NCBI GenBank assembly: GCA_963682025.1
Contig: OY821519.1
Location: 109,371,764 to 109,435,763 of the forward strand
Direction: 5' to 3'
DNA length: 64,000 bases
Source: Cordilura impudica
Taxonomy: Eukaryota; Arthropoda; Insecta; Diptera; Scathophagidae
Positions 1 to 11,145 of the stretch are shown here, one piece after another; position 1 is the stretch's first letter; each line of letters starts with the position of its first letter. The notes below the pieces were generated by a model. That model worked only from the letters and a program-made list of their open reading frames with translations, made no database searches and was not told where the DNA came from. The translations under genes were made by a program, and so were the position numbers.

Positions 1-145
1 ACAATTAAGCAACTATGGAGGACACAAATGAATGTGTTATTTTAAAAATATAACTTAGTAAATTTTGTTCTTTTTCACGAGTTTCTGAAAAATTTATTAT
101 AAAATCAAATTAAAATTTAAAATATAAAGTTCCTAATTAGGTAAA
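1..145. other. AT-rich flank, nothing recognised
   Basis: No coding frame, hairpin or repeat seen here is supported. Its last four bases, TAAA (142-145), are the left target duplication of the next element. Confidence 0.5.
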
Positions 146-715
146 GGGTAAAAACATATGAAATCAACCAATGAGTTGACCGCACCGATTTCGAATTGGA
201 TGAATTTTGGTACGAAGGGAAAGTTAAACATAGTAATAGCGTTTGCCAACTTTCAGTGTCGTAGCTCTCGTATTTTCAGAATTATGGCCATTCCAAGTTG
301 GCAAAAATCAATAAAAATGCACTCAGATGCCTTAACACAATTTTTAATATCTCGAAAAGTATTCATTGTACGTTAATAATCAAGGGCTCATTTTACAGAC
401 TAAAACATGCGCCATTCAAAAAAAAATTTTTTTTCAAATTTTCGATCAAGGATAATGTAAATAAAAAAGGACTAAAATTTCCAAAGGATATTTCTTGAAA
501 ATCAATATTTTTAAAAATTTCAAAAAAATATATGTTAATTCTTATTATGTTTTGTACAAGTCTGTCAAATTTCAATGTGGAGTCTTTATTACAACATGAG
601 TTATTAAGAAAAAAGCAGGCGAAGGTTTATGTATTTCATGAAATGTACCAAAATACAAAAAGGTGACAAATTACAAAAAGATGGACATATCAAATGTAAC
701 GGAACTTTTTCGACT
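146..715 (+). repeat. Left terminal inverted repeat
   Basis: Pairs with 3278-3856 in reverse orientation. The outer ~25 bp match, the next ~100 bp (about 170-285) do not, and from the stretch AATTATGGCCATTCCAAGTT inward the match is close for over 400 bp, ending at AACTTTTTCGACTTT. Confidence 0.85.
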
Positions 716-923
716 TTACAACCTAGACGAAATATTTATTGCCTGTTCACACAAAAAATTTACAAATATTTTATGACCTGTGGTCGGCTTATTGGCAGTA
801 GCAAATTCAGTCCCTATTTAAAAAACATTTTATGACCCGTAGTTCACGCAAATTTTCCAATTCAAGAAAAGCAAGGCGTGTATTTTTTTACCTGTAATCT
901 ATTTTTTGTACCAAAAAAAACAG

Positions 924-960
924 TATAAATCGTTCAGAGACTGTAAGTCAAACTTCAGTT
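924..960 (+). promoter_or_regulatory. Candidate core promoter of the transposase (TATA box plus initiator)
   Basis: TATAAAT at 924-930 is followed by the arthropod initiator-like TCAGTT at 955-960, giving about 33 bp from the TATA box to the A of the initiator. It lies inside the left repeat boundary and about 170 bp before the first ATG of the transposase. Spacing and motifs are as expected for a fly Pol II promoter; activity is inferred. Confidence 0.5.
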
Positions 961-1129
961 GAATACTAGATTTCATAAGTGCTAAACGTCAAAGTGTTGT
1001 AGTGTTAAAGTGACTTGATCGTTTGAAAAAACAAAAAAAAGAGACTAAATATTTAAATAAATTATAATTATTGTCAATACAAAAAAGTCGTGCACAATTC
1101 ATTCGGTTGTGGTATTTAAAAAAAAAAAT

Positions 1130-3121
1130 ATGCCATTCCATTCAACATTTTGCTGTAATCCTTTTAAAAAATCCGGTCACACTGGGTGCAATAAAAGTTT
1201 AAGACAAGTCCAAGAATGGATGCTACAGTATACTAAGGATAAAAACATTACGATCTCAAATAAAATTTGTGGGACATGTAGAATAAAATTTTCGCATCTG
1301 AAGAAATCTAATTTGGAAGAAGGTTCAGACATAAACGAAAATGTAGATACTTTCGATGACATTGCGTCAGGCACGGAAGAAGATGACATTGCGTCAGGCA
1401 CGGAAGAAGTTGCTATTTCAAAATTAAACCAATCTTTACCGTATCTGGAACAATCTCCGATAAAAAAGAAGAAGTTACATCAAAAACGGTACAGAGATGG
1501 AAAATTCAGGAAAATAAGTGATTCGATTCAAGACAAAATTTTCCACGGTTCAGCACAATCAACTTCGCATATGTGCCCACAATCCGAAATAATAGAACAA
1601 TTAAAAGAAAAGTTTAAAACATTAACAAAAAATAGCGAGAAAATCCAACTGCTAACAATTTTACCAAAAAGCTGGGCAATACATAAAATTGAGGAAGAAT
1701 TCCTGGTTACAAACTATATCGCGCGAAAAGTTAAGCATTTGGTTGAAACAAAGGGTGTGATGAGTACGCCTAACCCAAAACTGGGAAGTCCAATTTCACC
1801 AGTGACAAGCAATTTAGTAAAATCCTTTTATGAATCCGATGACGTCAGCAGGTGTATGCCCGGACAGAAAGATTTCGTGTCTTTTTTTGAAAATGGTACA
1901 AAAGTCAGGAAAAATAAAAGACTTTTGCTTGGAAACTTAAGAGAAATGTACGCCTTATTCAAGGAACGACATGATTGAATAAAAATAGGTATTTCCAAGT
2001 TTTGCCAACTTCGTCCGAGGAATATAATTCTAGCAAATGCGAGTGGATCTCATAACGTGTGTGTTTGTACAAAGCATCAAAATGTGAAGCTGATGATTGA
2101 TGCCATAAATTTAAAAAAATTAACTGCTGGTGTTCCGAATTATCAGCTTGAATGTTAAAAAGATTGTTTGAAACAAATGACATGCATTCCATCTTCTTCA
2201 AAGTGTCACCTACGTAAATGTAACAAGTGTCCAGGAATTGAAAATTTAAAAGCAAAACTAAATCAATTACTAGAGCAAAATGATATTGATGAAATAACAT
2301 ATAAACAATGGGTAAGTGTAGATAGGGATAATTTGGAGACCATGATTGGCCAAGCCGACGTTTTTGTGGATTCCCTATGTGAAAAACTTGAAATTCTATT
2401 ACCTCATTCATTTATTGCAAAACAGCAGGCAGCATATCTGAGCGAAAGAAAATCAAATTTGGAAGAAAATGAGTATATAGCAGTTTGCGATTTTTCAGAA
2501 AATGCTTCTTTTACTATTCAGGATGCAGTCCAGGGATTTCACTGGAACAACTCTCAGGCCACTTTATACCCAATTGCTATTTATTTTAAATCAGATGGAA
2601 AAACACAACATACAAACTTCATAATAATATCTGATTGTCTTGTACACGATTCTGTAGCTGTTCACCTATTCCATCGCCACCTGAATGTATTTTTGAGAAA
2701 AAAGTTTAAAACAACCCCGAAGAAAATCACGTATTTTTCAGACGGTAGTGCTGCCCAGTTTAAAAATAAAAAGAACTTTATCAATTTATGTTATCATATG
2801 GAAGATTTTGGATGTAATGCTGAGTGGCATTTTTTTGCAACAAGCCATGGAAAAGGCCCAAGTGACGGTCTTGGAGGTACCGTAAAGAGAGAGGCACGTC
2901 GAGCTAGTTTACAGCGTCCATTACAAGGTCAAATAACTACTCCAAAACAATTATATGAATGGTGCCTGCAAAATCTTTTGAACTGTAATTTCGAGTTTTT
3001 AACTCTAGAAGACCACGAAGAAGAAGCACGGTTCCTTCAAATTCGTTTTAAAGATTTGCGTACTATTCCTGGAACTCAAAAGCTGCATTCTATTGAACCT
3101 GTAGATAAAAAAAAAAATTAA
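1130..3121 (+). pseudogene. Transposase, long-TIR (Sola-like) family, two in-frame stops
   Basis: One reading frame runs through the whole interior and is broken only by TGA at 1976-1978 and TAA at 2156-2158. Family-like residues between the two stops (SKFCQLRP, CVCTKHQNVKL) show that it was one protein of about 660 residues. The first ATG is at 1130; a GTG 21 bp upstream is in frame but unlikely to be used. The N-terminus carries a Cys/His cluster (FCCNPFKKSGHTGCN, then CGTC) that could bind zinc and DNA, followed by an acidic stretch with a 27-bp direct duplication (residues ASGTEEDD/ASGTEEVA) and a basic KKKK segment. The C-terminal half has three conserved acidic sites, VCDFSENASF, YFSDGSAAQFKN and GKGPSDGLGG, which I read as the catalytic triad. 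The copy looks young but cannot make a full-length protein without readthrough. Confidence 0.8.
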
Positions 3122-3171
3122 AGTCAAGCGATACGCGGCAGATGCAGATTTTTTAATTGAAATCCTTCAGA

Positions 3172-3195
3172 AATAAATAAATATGCTGTAATAAA
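3172..3195 (+). terminator. Polyadenylation signals of the transposase
   Basis: Two AATAAA hexamers at 3172-3177 and 3190-3195, 50-75 bp after the stop codon and before the right inverted repeat. Position fits the end of the transposase mRNA. Confidence 0.5.
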
Positions 3196-3277
3196 GTGTT
3201 TAATAATGATAATACATTTTGTTGTACTTTTTATTAAAGGTTTAGCAATGGAGAAAAAGAGTTTAAGCAAAGAAAAG

Positions 3278-3856
3278 TCGAAAAAGTTCCGTTACATTTG
3301 ATTTGTCCTTCTTTTTGTAATTTGTCACCTTTTTGTATTTTGGTACATTTCATGAAATACATAAACCTTCGCCTGCTTTTTTCTTAATAACTCATGTTGT
3401 AATAAAGACTCCACATTGAAATTTGACAGACTTGTACAAAACATAATAAGAATTAACATATATTTTTTTGAAATTTTTAAAAATATTGATTTTCGAGAAA
3501 TATCCTTTGGAAATTTTAGTCCTTTTTTATTTACATTATCCTTGATCGAAAATTTGAAAAAAAATTTTTTTTTGGAATGGCGCATGTTTTAGTCTGTAAA
3601 ATGAGCCCTTGATTATTAACGTGCAATGAATACTTTTCGAGATATTAAAAATTGTGTTAAGGCATCTGAGTGCATTTTTATTGATTTTTGCCAACTTGGA
3701 ATGGCCATAATTCTGAAAGTTCGAAGGCTATATGTCTGAAAGTTGGCAAATATTATTGTGCCGATCCATAGATCACGTGTACAAAATCTTATCAAATTTG
3801 GAGGTGATGAGGTCACAAATGTTAATATTTTCGGTTGATTTCATATGTTTTTACCC
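3278..3856 (-). repeat. Right terminal inverted repeat
   Basis: Reverse complement of the left arm, from GTCGAAAAAGTTCCG inward to the GGGTAAAAAC terminus. The block about 3730-3832, just inside the outer ~25 bp, has no counterpart in the left arm. Confidence 0.85.
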
Positions 3857-3860
3857 TAAA

Positions 3861-4314
3861 GGTATATTTTTGGTTAAACATCGTAGATTTGATAGCTAAC
3901 GAAACAGCAAATCTATTAATTTTGAAAGTGGCATAAATGCATTTTTTTTAAATTATTTTTTATAACCAATAGAATTGCACTATCAAGTGAGCAGTGATAG
4001 ATTTATATAGAATTTAATATTGTGATTCCATCAATTTGATAAATTCTTATTCAGGAATCATATCTCATTCTTTTAAGCTAATTCTTATAAGTTAAGAATT
4101 TATTCTTGTTGTGTTAGAATTACAAAAATTAATTAAATAAATAAATAAATAAATAAATAAAAAAAAAAAAATAGTTATCATACATAAAATCTCACCATAA
4201 AAATAAAGCCTGAGTTCATAAAGACTTTGATCTTGTGATTCTGAAGTTTTTATTTATATGATTCTAGCTCGTGCGATTTTTTAAAATTTCGCGATTTTGC
4301 GAATTGTTGTGAGG
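3861..4314. other. AT-rich spacer with (AAAT)n microsatellite
   Basis: No gene seen. A run of about seven AAAT units followed by poly(A) lies at 4133-4170 and could be the tail of an old retroelement, but no coding part precedes it. Confidence 0.5.
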
Positions 4315-4506
4315 TTGAGCAACAAAATTTTCGACTGCATTAACAGAGATTTAAAAGCAGCTAGCCATTTTATATTGTGATAAAGTATTTACTGTTAAGA
4401 CAAAGTAATTGTGGTCATAATCAACTCGAAATTCGGTTACCAACTTCATCGAAGTTCGGTTGGTAATAAATTCGGCAGACACAATAAATCTCTTTTCTCT
4501 GTGTGT
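4315..4506 (+). mobile_element. MITE family m1, copy 1
   Basis: Shares about 190 bp with 55741-55970 in the same orientation, including the block around AACTCGAAATTCGGTTAC and the end TTTTCTCTGTGTGT. A third, inverted copy is at 25014-25227. The full family ends are ACACACARAAAACGGATT-like. No protein capacity. Confidence 0.65.
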
Positions 4507-4676
4507 TAAAAGCTTTGGTAGGAACAGCAAAATAAGTAAGTATGTGCTTTAGGGTGTCTAGGAATTTTGGGACTAAACGGATGTATAAGCGAATTCATAA
4601 ACAAATTTTAAATTAAGGCATGTAAGAACATTTGTAGTCAGCCTTGATTATTAGTTTGATTAAAAGGTTTACATGG

Positions 4677-4838
4677 ATACTCAGACAGACAGACAGATAG
4701 ACGGACGGACGGACATAGCTAAATCGCCTGAGAAAGTGTTACAGAGTCGATTGGTATAATAAAAGCTAGATCTTGGTCAGATGTTTTTGGTAGTTACAAA
4801 CATCTGGTCAAACTCATTTTACCATACCTACTGAGTGG
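4677..4838 (-). mobile_element. mini-me/DINE-1 fragment
   Basis: Contains the GACA/GGAC tetranucleotide run followed by ACATAGCTAAATCG and a decayed inverted core, in reverse orientation relative to full copies. Only the 5' terminal part is present. Confidence 0.65.
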
Positions 4839-5277
4839 TAATTATTATTTTATTATTTGTGAAAAACAATTTTCTCAAATAAATGCCCGAATATTGTACT
4901 GCGCGTATGTTAATGAAAATGGAACCATTTTTTTTTTTTTTAAATAGTGATTCTGGCAAGTTAGGTCTATTATAATAATTTGAAATTAGAAATAGCTTTT
5001 CTAATTCAAACGATTTTTATTTACTAGAGAACCCATAAGAAATTCAGATAAACCTTATCCGGAGTCATTGAAATAAATGTTTCCTAAAGGAACCTTACAT
5101 TCAAAAATGGAATTTTAAATATTGGGTTTGTAGCCACAAAAAAAGCCAAAGTCGATTACTGATACTGAACTATATCATTTATACACAACCATTTTACATA
5201 TCACAAAACTAAAATACAGAGATATGTGGGATTTACTTCTCTACATAACACACCTGCTGATTTTTGATTTTGAAGAT
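4839..5277. other. Unassigned AT-rich DNA
   Basis: No supported gene or repeat seen. Only short chance reading frames. Confidence 0.4.
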
Positions 5278-6077
5278 TTTTATACCCTATACCACTATGT
5301 GGTTTGGGTATAATGACTTTGTGCTGCTGTTTGTAACAACCAAAAATATTTGACCTAGACCCATCTTTATTTATACCGATCGAATCAGAATCACTTTCTG
5401 AGTTGATTTAACAATGTCCGTCCGTCCGTCCGACCGTCCGTCCGTCCGCCCGTCTGTGTGTCCATGTAAACTTTGTAATCAAACTGCAGGTCGCAAATAT
5501 GAATATATTTTGACGAAATTTAGTATATAAGCTTTTATCGGCCATGGAATGAACGCTATTGAAATTGGTGAGAATCGGTCCATGGTCAGACCTAGCCCCC
5601 ATACAAATAACCCATATGAAATCGACATAAATTGCCATAAGATCCAAATTGTCATATAGATCTTACTCAAATTGAGTTTATATGCGTTCATTACATCCCT
5701 TAATGAGTAGTGCAAAAATGATCCCTTTGACCCCATATAGAGCTGCTTCCCGATCTTCACTAAAATCTATTAAAAAACAAAAATATTGCACTGATTCCTC
5801 TCAAATTTTGTTTGTATATATTTTTGCAAAATACAAGAGACTTTACCAAACATGATCAGGATCGGTCCATTATTGGACCTAGTCCCTATATAGATATAGC
5901 ATCCGATATGAACTTTTTCATATCTGCAGCCAAAAAAATTAATAAAAATCTCACTAATATTTGGTTTTTGCTTATTTTCTATGTCCAGTTAGTTGGGCCT
6001 AAGAAATAGGGTTTCTAAACGCATGGTATAGGGTATCGTATAGTCGGTCTAGACCGACTATAATTTTCTTACTTGTT
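5278..6077 (+). mobile_element. mini-me/DINE-1 element, full-length copy
   Basis: Starts TATACCCTATACCACTATGT and ends CTTACTTGTT, about 800 bp. In order: a small hairpin (ACCACTATGTGGT), the conserved core around CAGAATCACTTTCTGAG, a (GTCC)n array at 5415-5455, a long AT-rich body, and near the 3' end the 16-bp palindrome GTCGGTCTAGACCGAC at 6043-6058. mini-me elements of flies are known to combine a (GTCY)n proto-microsatellite with a conserved core; they are non-autonomous Helentron relatives. It encodes nothing. Confidence 0.85.
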
Positions 6078-6239
6078 GTTTTTGCGATTTTCGGTTTTGA
6101 TATTTTCGGTTTTTTGATTTTGCCAACTTTGGAAAATGCGGATTCTGGCCATATTTTCCGCGACTACTCACGTTGGAAATTAATGTACTTGTCAAAAATT
6201 TCAGCTGTCGCTTTCACAGTACTTCATAACTTTTTGTAT

Positions 6240-6830
6240 AAGTGCCCCCGCCCATTTTTTATCTGACTACTCGTACATAGTTCAAAGCTTTCCTTTTTAT
6301 AGTACTTCAGTTATATGATATTATATATTTACTTTGTATGGGCGTTGCCATGCTCACTGATCCGATCATGCCCATTTTTTGTTCGACTAATCACATGAAT
6401 AACTCACGCAAATTACTTAAGCTCTCACTATTACAGAATTCCAGATATATGACATTTAATATTTACTTTCTATGGGAGTGCCATGCCCATCATTCTGATC
6501 CCGCCCATTTTTTGTCCTACTATGCGCATTAGTAATAGATGGCCTCAGACATATTTGCAAAGCTGTCTCTACACAATACTCGAGAAATATGGTATTGAAT
6601 TATTTTGTATGTGAGGTGCCACGCCCATTTATCCGATCCAATCCATTTTTGGCATGGCCGCTAACATTAATAATAAATAACCTCACTTTGTATGGGAGGT
6701 GTATGGGAGGTGTCACGTCCATTAAAAATTTAGAAAAAATATATAGCCTATAGTTCCTTCCAAATACACAGTAAGACTCTGTAAAAATTTCAGGAAGAGC
6801 GGTTCAATGGGTAAGCTACAAACAAGCAAA
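6240..6830 (+). repeat. Degenerate tandem repeats with CGCCCATTTTT motif
   Basis: Four to five diverged units of about 120-150 bp each carry a block like GCCATGCCCAT...GATCC...CCCATTTTTT and a TTTGTATGGGAG stretch. The same motif set appears in reverse orientation at 59340-59830. No coding capacity; origin unknown. Confidence 0.55.
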
Positions 6831-7040
6831 CAAACATGCATTTGACATTTTCATTTACATAATGCATTTATGTTAATTTCCAGAGTCCAGCCCTCGAAAT
6901 TCGAAATTCTAGCAAATTTTTATTTAATAAATAGTTTTATTTTAATAATAAAAATAATTTATTTTATACAAAATTCATTAAATTTAATTATTTTTTTTTT
7001 TAAATAAAATATTTTAAGCGTGAAATTGAAAACGTCAAAT

Positions 7041-7775
7041 CTGTGGTTTTCTGGAATATGTCCATTTTTGTGAGTTTTAGTTAACGATGCCGAATATATT
7101 AATTTTTAACGCTCTTTACATGTGCTAAATTTAAAAAAAAAAAATATTGACCATTTCTGAGTTTTTTCTTGAAATAACGAATTAATTTGCAGCACTAATG
7201 ACGTATGGCAACCTATGTTTGATCGCTGACAAATTATTTTCTCAGAAAACGACACATAGCGACATACGTTGTTATTAATGAAAAAAAATGCAAAATAATT
7301 TTGGATTAGTTTTCAGTTTATAACCACTTGTAAAAACTAGTGTGTTTATTTCTGTTATTTTTTGTCACTATCATTCTTGAAACGTTGTTATATTCTCAAC
7401 CTAAGTCCCGTTAACTTTTTGTTGACGAACAAAAAAATCCATTTTTCAAGCAACAACAACTTATGTCTACATGGGGGTTGCATTGGTAGTTTTCTTTTTC
7501 AAAGAAAACGACGTTTGTCGACATAAGTTGTTTTATCTGCACACACTTTAAGTGTAATTTACATATTGTTTTTTCATCCTTCTGTATGAGCTATTCCTCT
7601 GAAGATTTTTGTCTCAAAATTTTATGTAAAGTATTTATTGCATATATCTACAGGACTGTGAAATAAAAAGCTCTAAAATCTTTATGTCGAGCCCATAATT
7701 TCATATATAACGTTTTTTTGGCTTCCCTGAACATTTTGATTTTATAACATACGCGGTTATTCTAGAAAACCACAG
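7041..7775. mobile_element. MITE family m3 with AAAT duplication, copy 1
   Basis: Left end CTGTGGTTTTCTGGAATA (7041) and right end TATTCTAGAAAACCACAG (7758-7775) are inverted repeats, flanked by AAAT at 7037-7040 and 7776-7779. Positions 7041-7350 match 56330-57016 in reverse orientation. No transposase. The 4-bp duplication could point to a Sola-type parent, but this is not shown. Confidence 0.7.
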
Positions 7776-7779
7776 AAAT

Positions 7780-8111
7780 TTGCGGTGAATAAAATTCTCA
7801 ACATGAAATCAATACTATCATATATTCCATGGTGCAATGCTTCATTACTGGTGTAATGAAGAAACATTTGAAGATATTATTAAATAACGATTTTTATCGC
7901 AAAAACTTTATTTTTTATTAGAAATTATTAAAATTTTATAAGCGAGATTGCTTAAAAGACAAATTAATTAATTTTTTGCAAGCCCACGATGAATCCACTC
8001 TATTACGGTCTAATTTAGCTTCAGATCATTACGCTGCAACAACGTTACCTTTGATGTATTTTTTTGTTGCTTGCCCTTGGAATTCAAGTCTTTTAGGTAA
8101 AACGATTCGAA
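7780..8111. other. Spacer or 5' untranslated remnant before the piggyBac relic
   Basis: AT-rich, no gene seen. May be the 5' part of the piggyBac element; I could not find its TTAA-flanked terminus. Confidence 0.35.
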
Positions 8112-8142
8112 GTGAAAAGATGTTTTTGTTTATTTAAAAGTG

Positions 8143-9423
8143 AAATGGCAGATGGTGAATGGCTTACTTCACGACAACTAAGCTCACTTTCGTATGAAGA
8201 ACAACAAGCATATATTCGTCAAACGCTTGAAGAGGGCCAAGAAGAAATAAGTGACCACAATTCAATAGTTGGCGACGAGGCTTCAGGTGAATGTGTAGGT
8301 GATCCTGGTGGTGATGACTCAGATGTTGGAGAACCCATGTTATCAGAATATGACCCGGAAGACGACAGTGATTCTGATGAAGAACTTCTGAAGTCGCACG
8401 AATTGAAACTGGCGAATGTTTTGCTGCCAGAGATGGTAAGTGTGGTGGGAGTGCGACTCCATTTCGTCCTACCCATTGCAAGTACAATCAATATTGTTGA
8501 AAATTGTTGAAAATCTAAGTAACTAAATTGAATTTAATTTTTTCAATGCAGGGACAAATCTATACAGGACTGGCACCATCTGTTGAACGTGAATGAAACG
8601 TATGCGAAATAGTAGTAAAGGATTTATGTGTCAACCTCTTTGGTGAAAGTGGAAGAAATATTGTATGTGACAACTTTTTCACTAGCTACAATGTGGCAAA
8701 ATGTTTGCTGATAGATAACAATTTATCTATATGGGGTCTTGCACATTCGTGCCAGCAGCATTGGCCAACCCCAAACGACGTGAGGCTGAATCATCAATGT
8801 TTGGGTTCTATAATAACGTTACGATGTACTCGTACATGGCCAAGAAAAACAAGGCAGTTGTAATGTTGTCCACTACTCATTATACAACAGAAACGGCCGG
8901 TACTAAGAAGAAGCCATTGCATATATTTGACTACAACAAACTCAAAGGTGGCGTTGATAGCAATTGACAAGTGCTTGCCCGAATTTAGTACCAAGCGGCG
9001 CACAAATAGATGGCTTTTGGCTTTCCAATATTGTGGATGTTGCTACGTTTGCTGTGCATACGTAATATACGTTGACAACAACACTCACCTTAAAGCATCT
9101 ACAAGCCGCCGTAAGATGGTTCTCCATCAGCTAAGCGAGCAACTATGCAAGCAAGAAATTGAGACGAGGACGAATAACAGCAGAATATCCAGAGTTTTTT
9201 CAACGCACAAAGCCATCGAAGCCATGAAAGGTGAGCCCATCGGAGTTGTGGATGCTAGAACACAAAAAGCGGAGGACGTGATAGTACGGGCCGCCTGAAA
9301 GTAAAGGGGAATTACTACATCTGCTCGAAGCGACGCCCTACTCGTAAAGCATGCACATTATGCAACAAACCAGTGTGCGCAGAGCATTGTCGCAATGCGA
9401 TAGATGTATTTGAATTTCAATAA
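8143..9423 (+). pseudogene. piggyBac-family transposase relic, catalytic core missing
   Basis: The N-terminal exon-like part begins at the ATG 8143 (MADGEWLTSRQ) and is rich in Asp and Glu, as in piggyBac proteins. After an intron-like gap the sequence resumes with GQIYTGLAPSVERE, SGRNIVCDNFFTS, FGFYNNVTMYSYMAKKNKAVV, KKKPLHIFDYNKLKGGVD and RRTNRWLLAFQY, in the order seen in piggyBac transposases. A Cys-rich C-terminal domain (C-X9-CTLCNKPVC-X3-HC) ends at the TAA 9421-9423. Two frame changes (about 8720 and 8960) and a TGA at about 8597 break the frame. Most of the DDBD/RNase H core between the acidic N-terminus and GQIYTG is absent. Transposase that cuts and pastes at TTAA is the known family role; this copy cannot be active. 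Confidence 0.8.
8436..8551 (+). other. Intron-like segment in the piggyBac relic
   Basis: The acidic exon ends exactly at a codon boundary (ATG) followed by the donor GTAAGT at 8436; the downstream exon begins in phase 0 after the acceptor TTTTTTCAATGCAG ending at 8551. Length 116 bp. Splicing would join LLPEM to GQIYTG without a frame change at the junction. Whether it is ever transcribed is unknown. Confidence 0.5.
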
Positions 9424-9487
9424 TTTTAAATTTTTTGTAGTTTTTTGAATATTTTGCTCATAAATAATTTATAATTTATAATAATTT

Positions 9488-9990
9488 TTATACCATAAGT
9501 ATTTACACCCTATACTAATAATTAGTTTGGTATAATGACTTTGTGCTGCTGTTTGTAACTACCAAATATATTTGACCTACCCTCAAATTTTTTATACCGA
9601 TCTACTCAGAATCACTTTCTGAGTCGATTTAGCGATGTCCATCCGTCCATCCATCTGTCCGTTTGTGTGTCCATGTTGACTTTTAATCAAACTATAGGTC
9701 GCAACTATAAATATATTTTGATGTAATTTGGCGTGTAAGCTTCTACTAGTTATGGGATGAACGCTATTGAAATTGGTGAAATTTGGTCCAGTTCAGACCT
9801 AGTCCCCATACAAATGACCACTATGAAATCGACATAAATTGCCATAAGATCCAAATTATCATATATATCTCAGTCAAATTGGGTTTGTATGTGTTAATTA
9901 TATCCATTAATCAGTAGTCCAAAAATAATCCCTATAGGATAATTCTTAGTCATAGGCCCCATATGGAGCTGCTTCCCGATCTTCACTTAA
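9488..9990 (+). mobile_element. mini-me/DINE-1 element, 3'-truncated
   Basis: Matches the family from the 5' end (TTTGGTATAATGACTTTGTG) through the core and short (GTCC)n array to the GAGCTGCTTCCCGATCTTCA block, then stops where repeat R2 begins. Confidence 0.75.
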
Positions 9991-10128
9991 GACAGACAGG
10001 TCAAATGTCGGGACATCAGAATTCGTTTTAGAGGAATGATTCCTCGGGCACTGTTTCTTATTTTGATCCCTAGAATACGATTTTCCTTGTCACTTGGGCG
10101 ATTTTTAAATCGAACCGCCCTATTAAAC
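9991..10128 (+). repeat. Dispersed repeat R2, copy 1
   Basis: Matches 51066-51210 in reverse orientation over about 140 bp, including CTTATTTTGATCCCTAGAAT. Both copies touch a mini-me element. Read on the minus strand, both keep the open stretch KENRILGIKIRN. Confidence 0.65.
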
Positions 10129-10728
10129 AAGTAAGGGTTGTGTTATGTTATAATATTAGGTTAGTTAAAGGATCTCAGGTACAACTAATTGGATATAGAA
10201 AATAAACATAAACAAAATCTGAGTGGCACTGTTATGAACTTGTTGCCTGCCGATATGAAAACATTATACCGGATACTATTTTATATGAGGTCTAGTTCTA
10301 AAAACGGAGCGATTGTGACGATATTTTGAAAAGTCATTAATTTTTCGCAAAAACATGTACAAACGAAATTTAAGAAAAACCTGTGCAATTTTTTTGTCAT
10401 TTCATAGATTTAAATTAAGATATAACAAAACATAGTCCAATATATTTGGGTGTCGTCTCTAAGCCGACAAAAGCTTATGTGTAAAATTTTATCAAAAAGA
10501 TTTGTGGTTGCGACCTGTAGTGTGATAACAAGGTCTACATGGACCAGCAGGCAGAATAACAGTCAGACAGACATACAGACGGACGGACAGACGGACATCG
10601 CTAAATCGAGTCAGAAAATGTTTGTGATCGGTACAATAAAAGGTCGGTCTTAATCAGATATTTTTTTTAGTTATAAACGTCAGCATAAACTCATTATACC
10701 CTGATCACTGAGTGGTTTAGGGTATAAT
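10126..10728 (-). mobile_element. mini-me/DINE-1 element, minus strand, diverged
   Basis: Begins AACAAGTAAG, the reverse complement of the family 3' end, and ends with the GTTTAGGGTATAATG start signature. Contains a GACA/GGAC array at 10551-10597. The body has an internal deletion near 10430. Confidence 0.75.
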
Positions 10729-10834
10729 GAAAGATATTTGGAAAAACTGAGAACGAAGTAGACACAAAATATAATTTATAATATTTTTGATTCAGTATAA
10801 TACTGTGACTTCATTTTATAAAATTAAATAAAAT

Positions 10835-11145
10835 CAAGTAAGAAAATCAGTTTAGACCGACCATATGATACCCTATCATATCCTATCTTTGATCCAACTC
10901 AACTGTGGCCTAAACCAATTTTTGCTGCCATTTTAATTTGTGGCACGCAGATACGAAAAAGTTCATATCTGATGTTATTTATATATGGGCATCATGTACT
11001 AATTTTCAAAAAAAACATATCTAAAACAAATTAAAAAAAAAATCTAATCAACACTTTTATTATTAGATAGATTTAAGAGAATTTCGGTAGGGGCTATGAC
11101 TAAGAATGGATTACTGATTAACGGATATAATAGACACACACACAC
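10835..11145 (-). mobile_element. mini-me/DINE-1 fragment, minus strand, decayed
   Basis: CAAGTAAGAAAATC followed by a decayed TTTAGACCGACCATATGATACCC and body blocks such as TATGACTAAGAATGG. Ends before the core. Confidence 0.6.

Larger units (their letters stand above)
146..3856 (+). mobile_element. Long-TIR DNA transposon with TAAA target duplication (Sola-like candidate)
   Basis: The element starts GGGTAAAAACATATGAAATC and ends with the reverse complement of that string. It is flanked on both sides by TAAA (142-145 and 3857-3860), which is a 4-bp target duplication. Each arm is roughly 570 bp, and the interior holds one transposase frame in the + direction. A 4-bp AT-rich duplication, long inverted repeats and a D-D-D type transposase fit the Sola superfamily; this placement is inference and was not tested by search. 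A shorter decayed relative lies at 15.4-18.9 kb. Confidence 0.8.

Noticed and set aside
5408..5760. Recurring 60-100 residue open frames such as MDLMAIYVDFI...CMGARSEHGP in many places
   Set aside because: They are the same stretch of the mini-me body and (GTCC)n array read on one strand; frame and ends vary between copies and there is no start context, so they are repeats, not genes.
8164..8491. Antisense open frames of 90-107 residues over the piggyBac N-terminus
   Set aside because: Shadows of the acidic exon; composition is a mirror of Asp/Glu codons and no family motif is seen.
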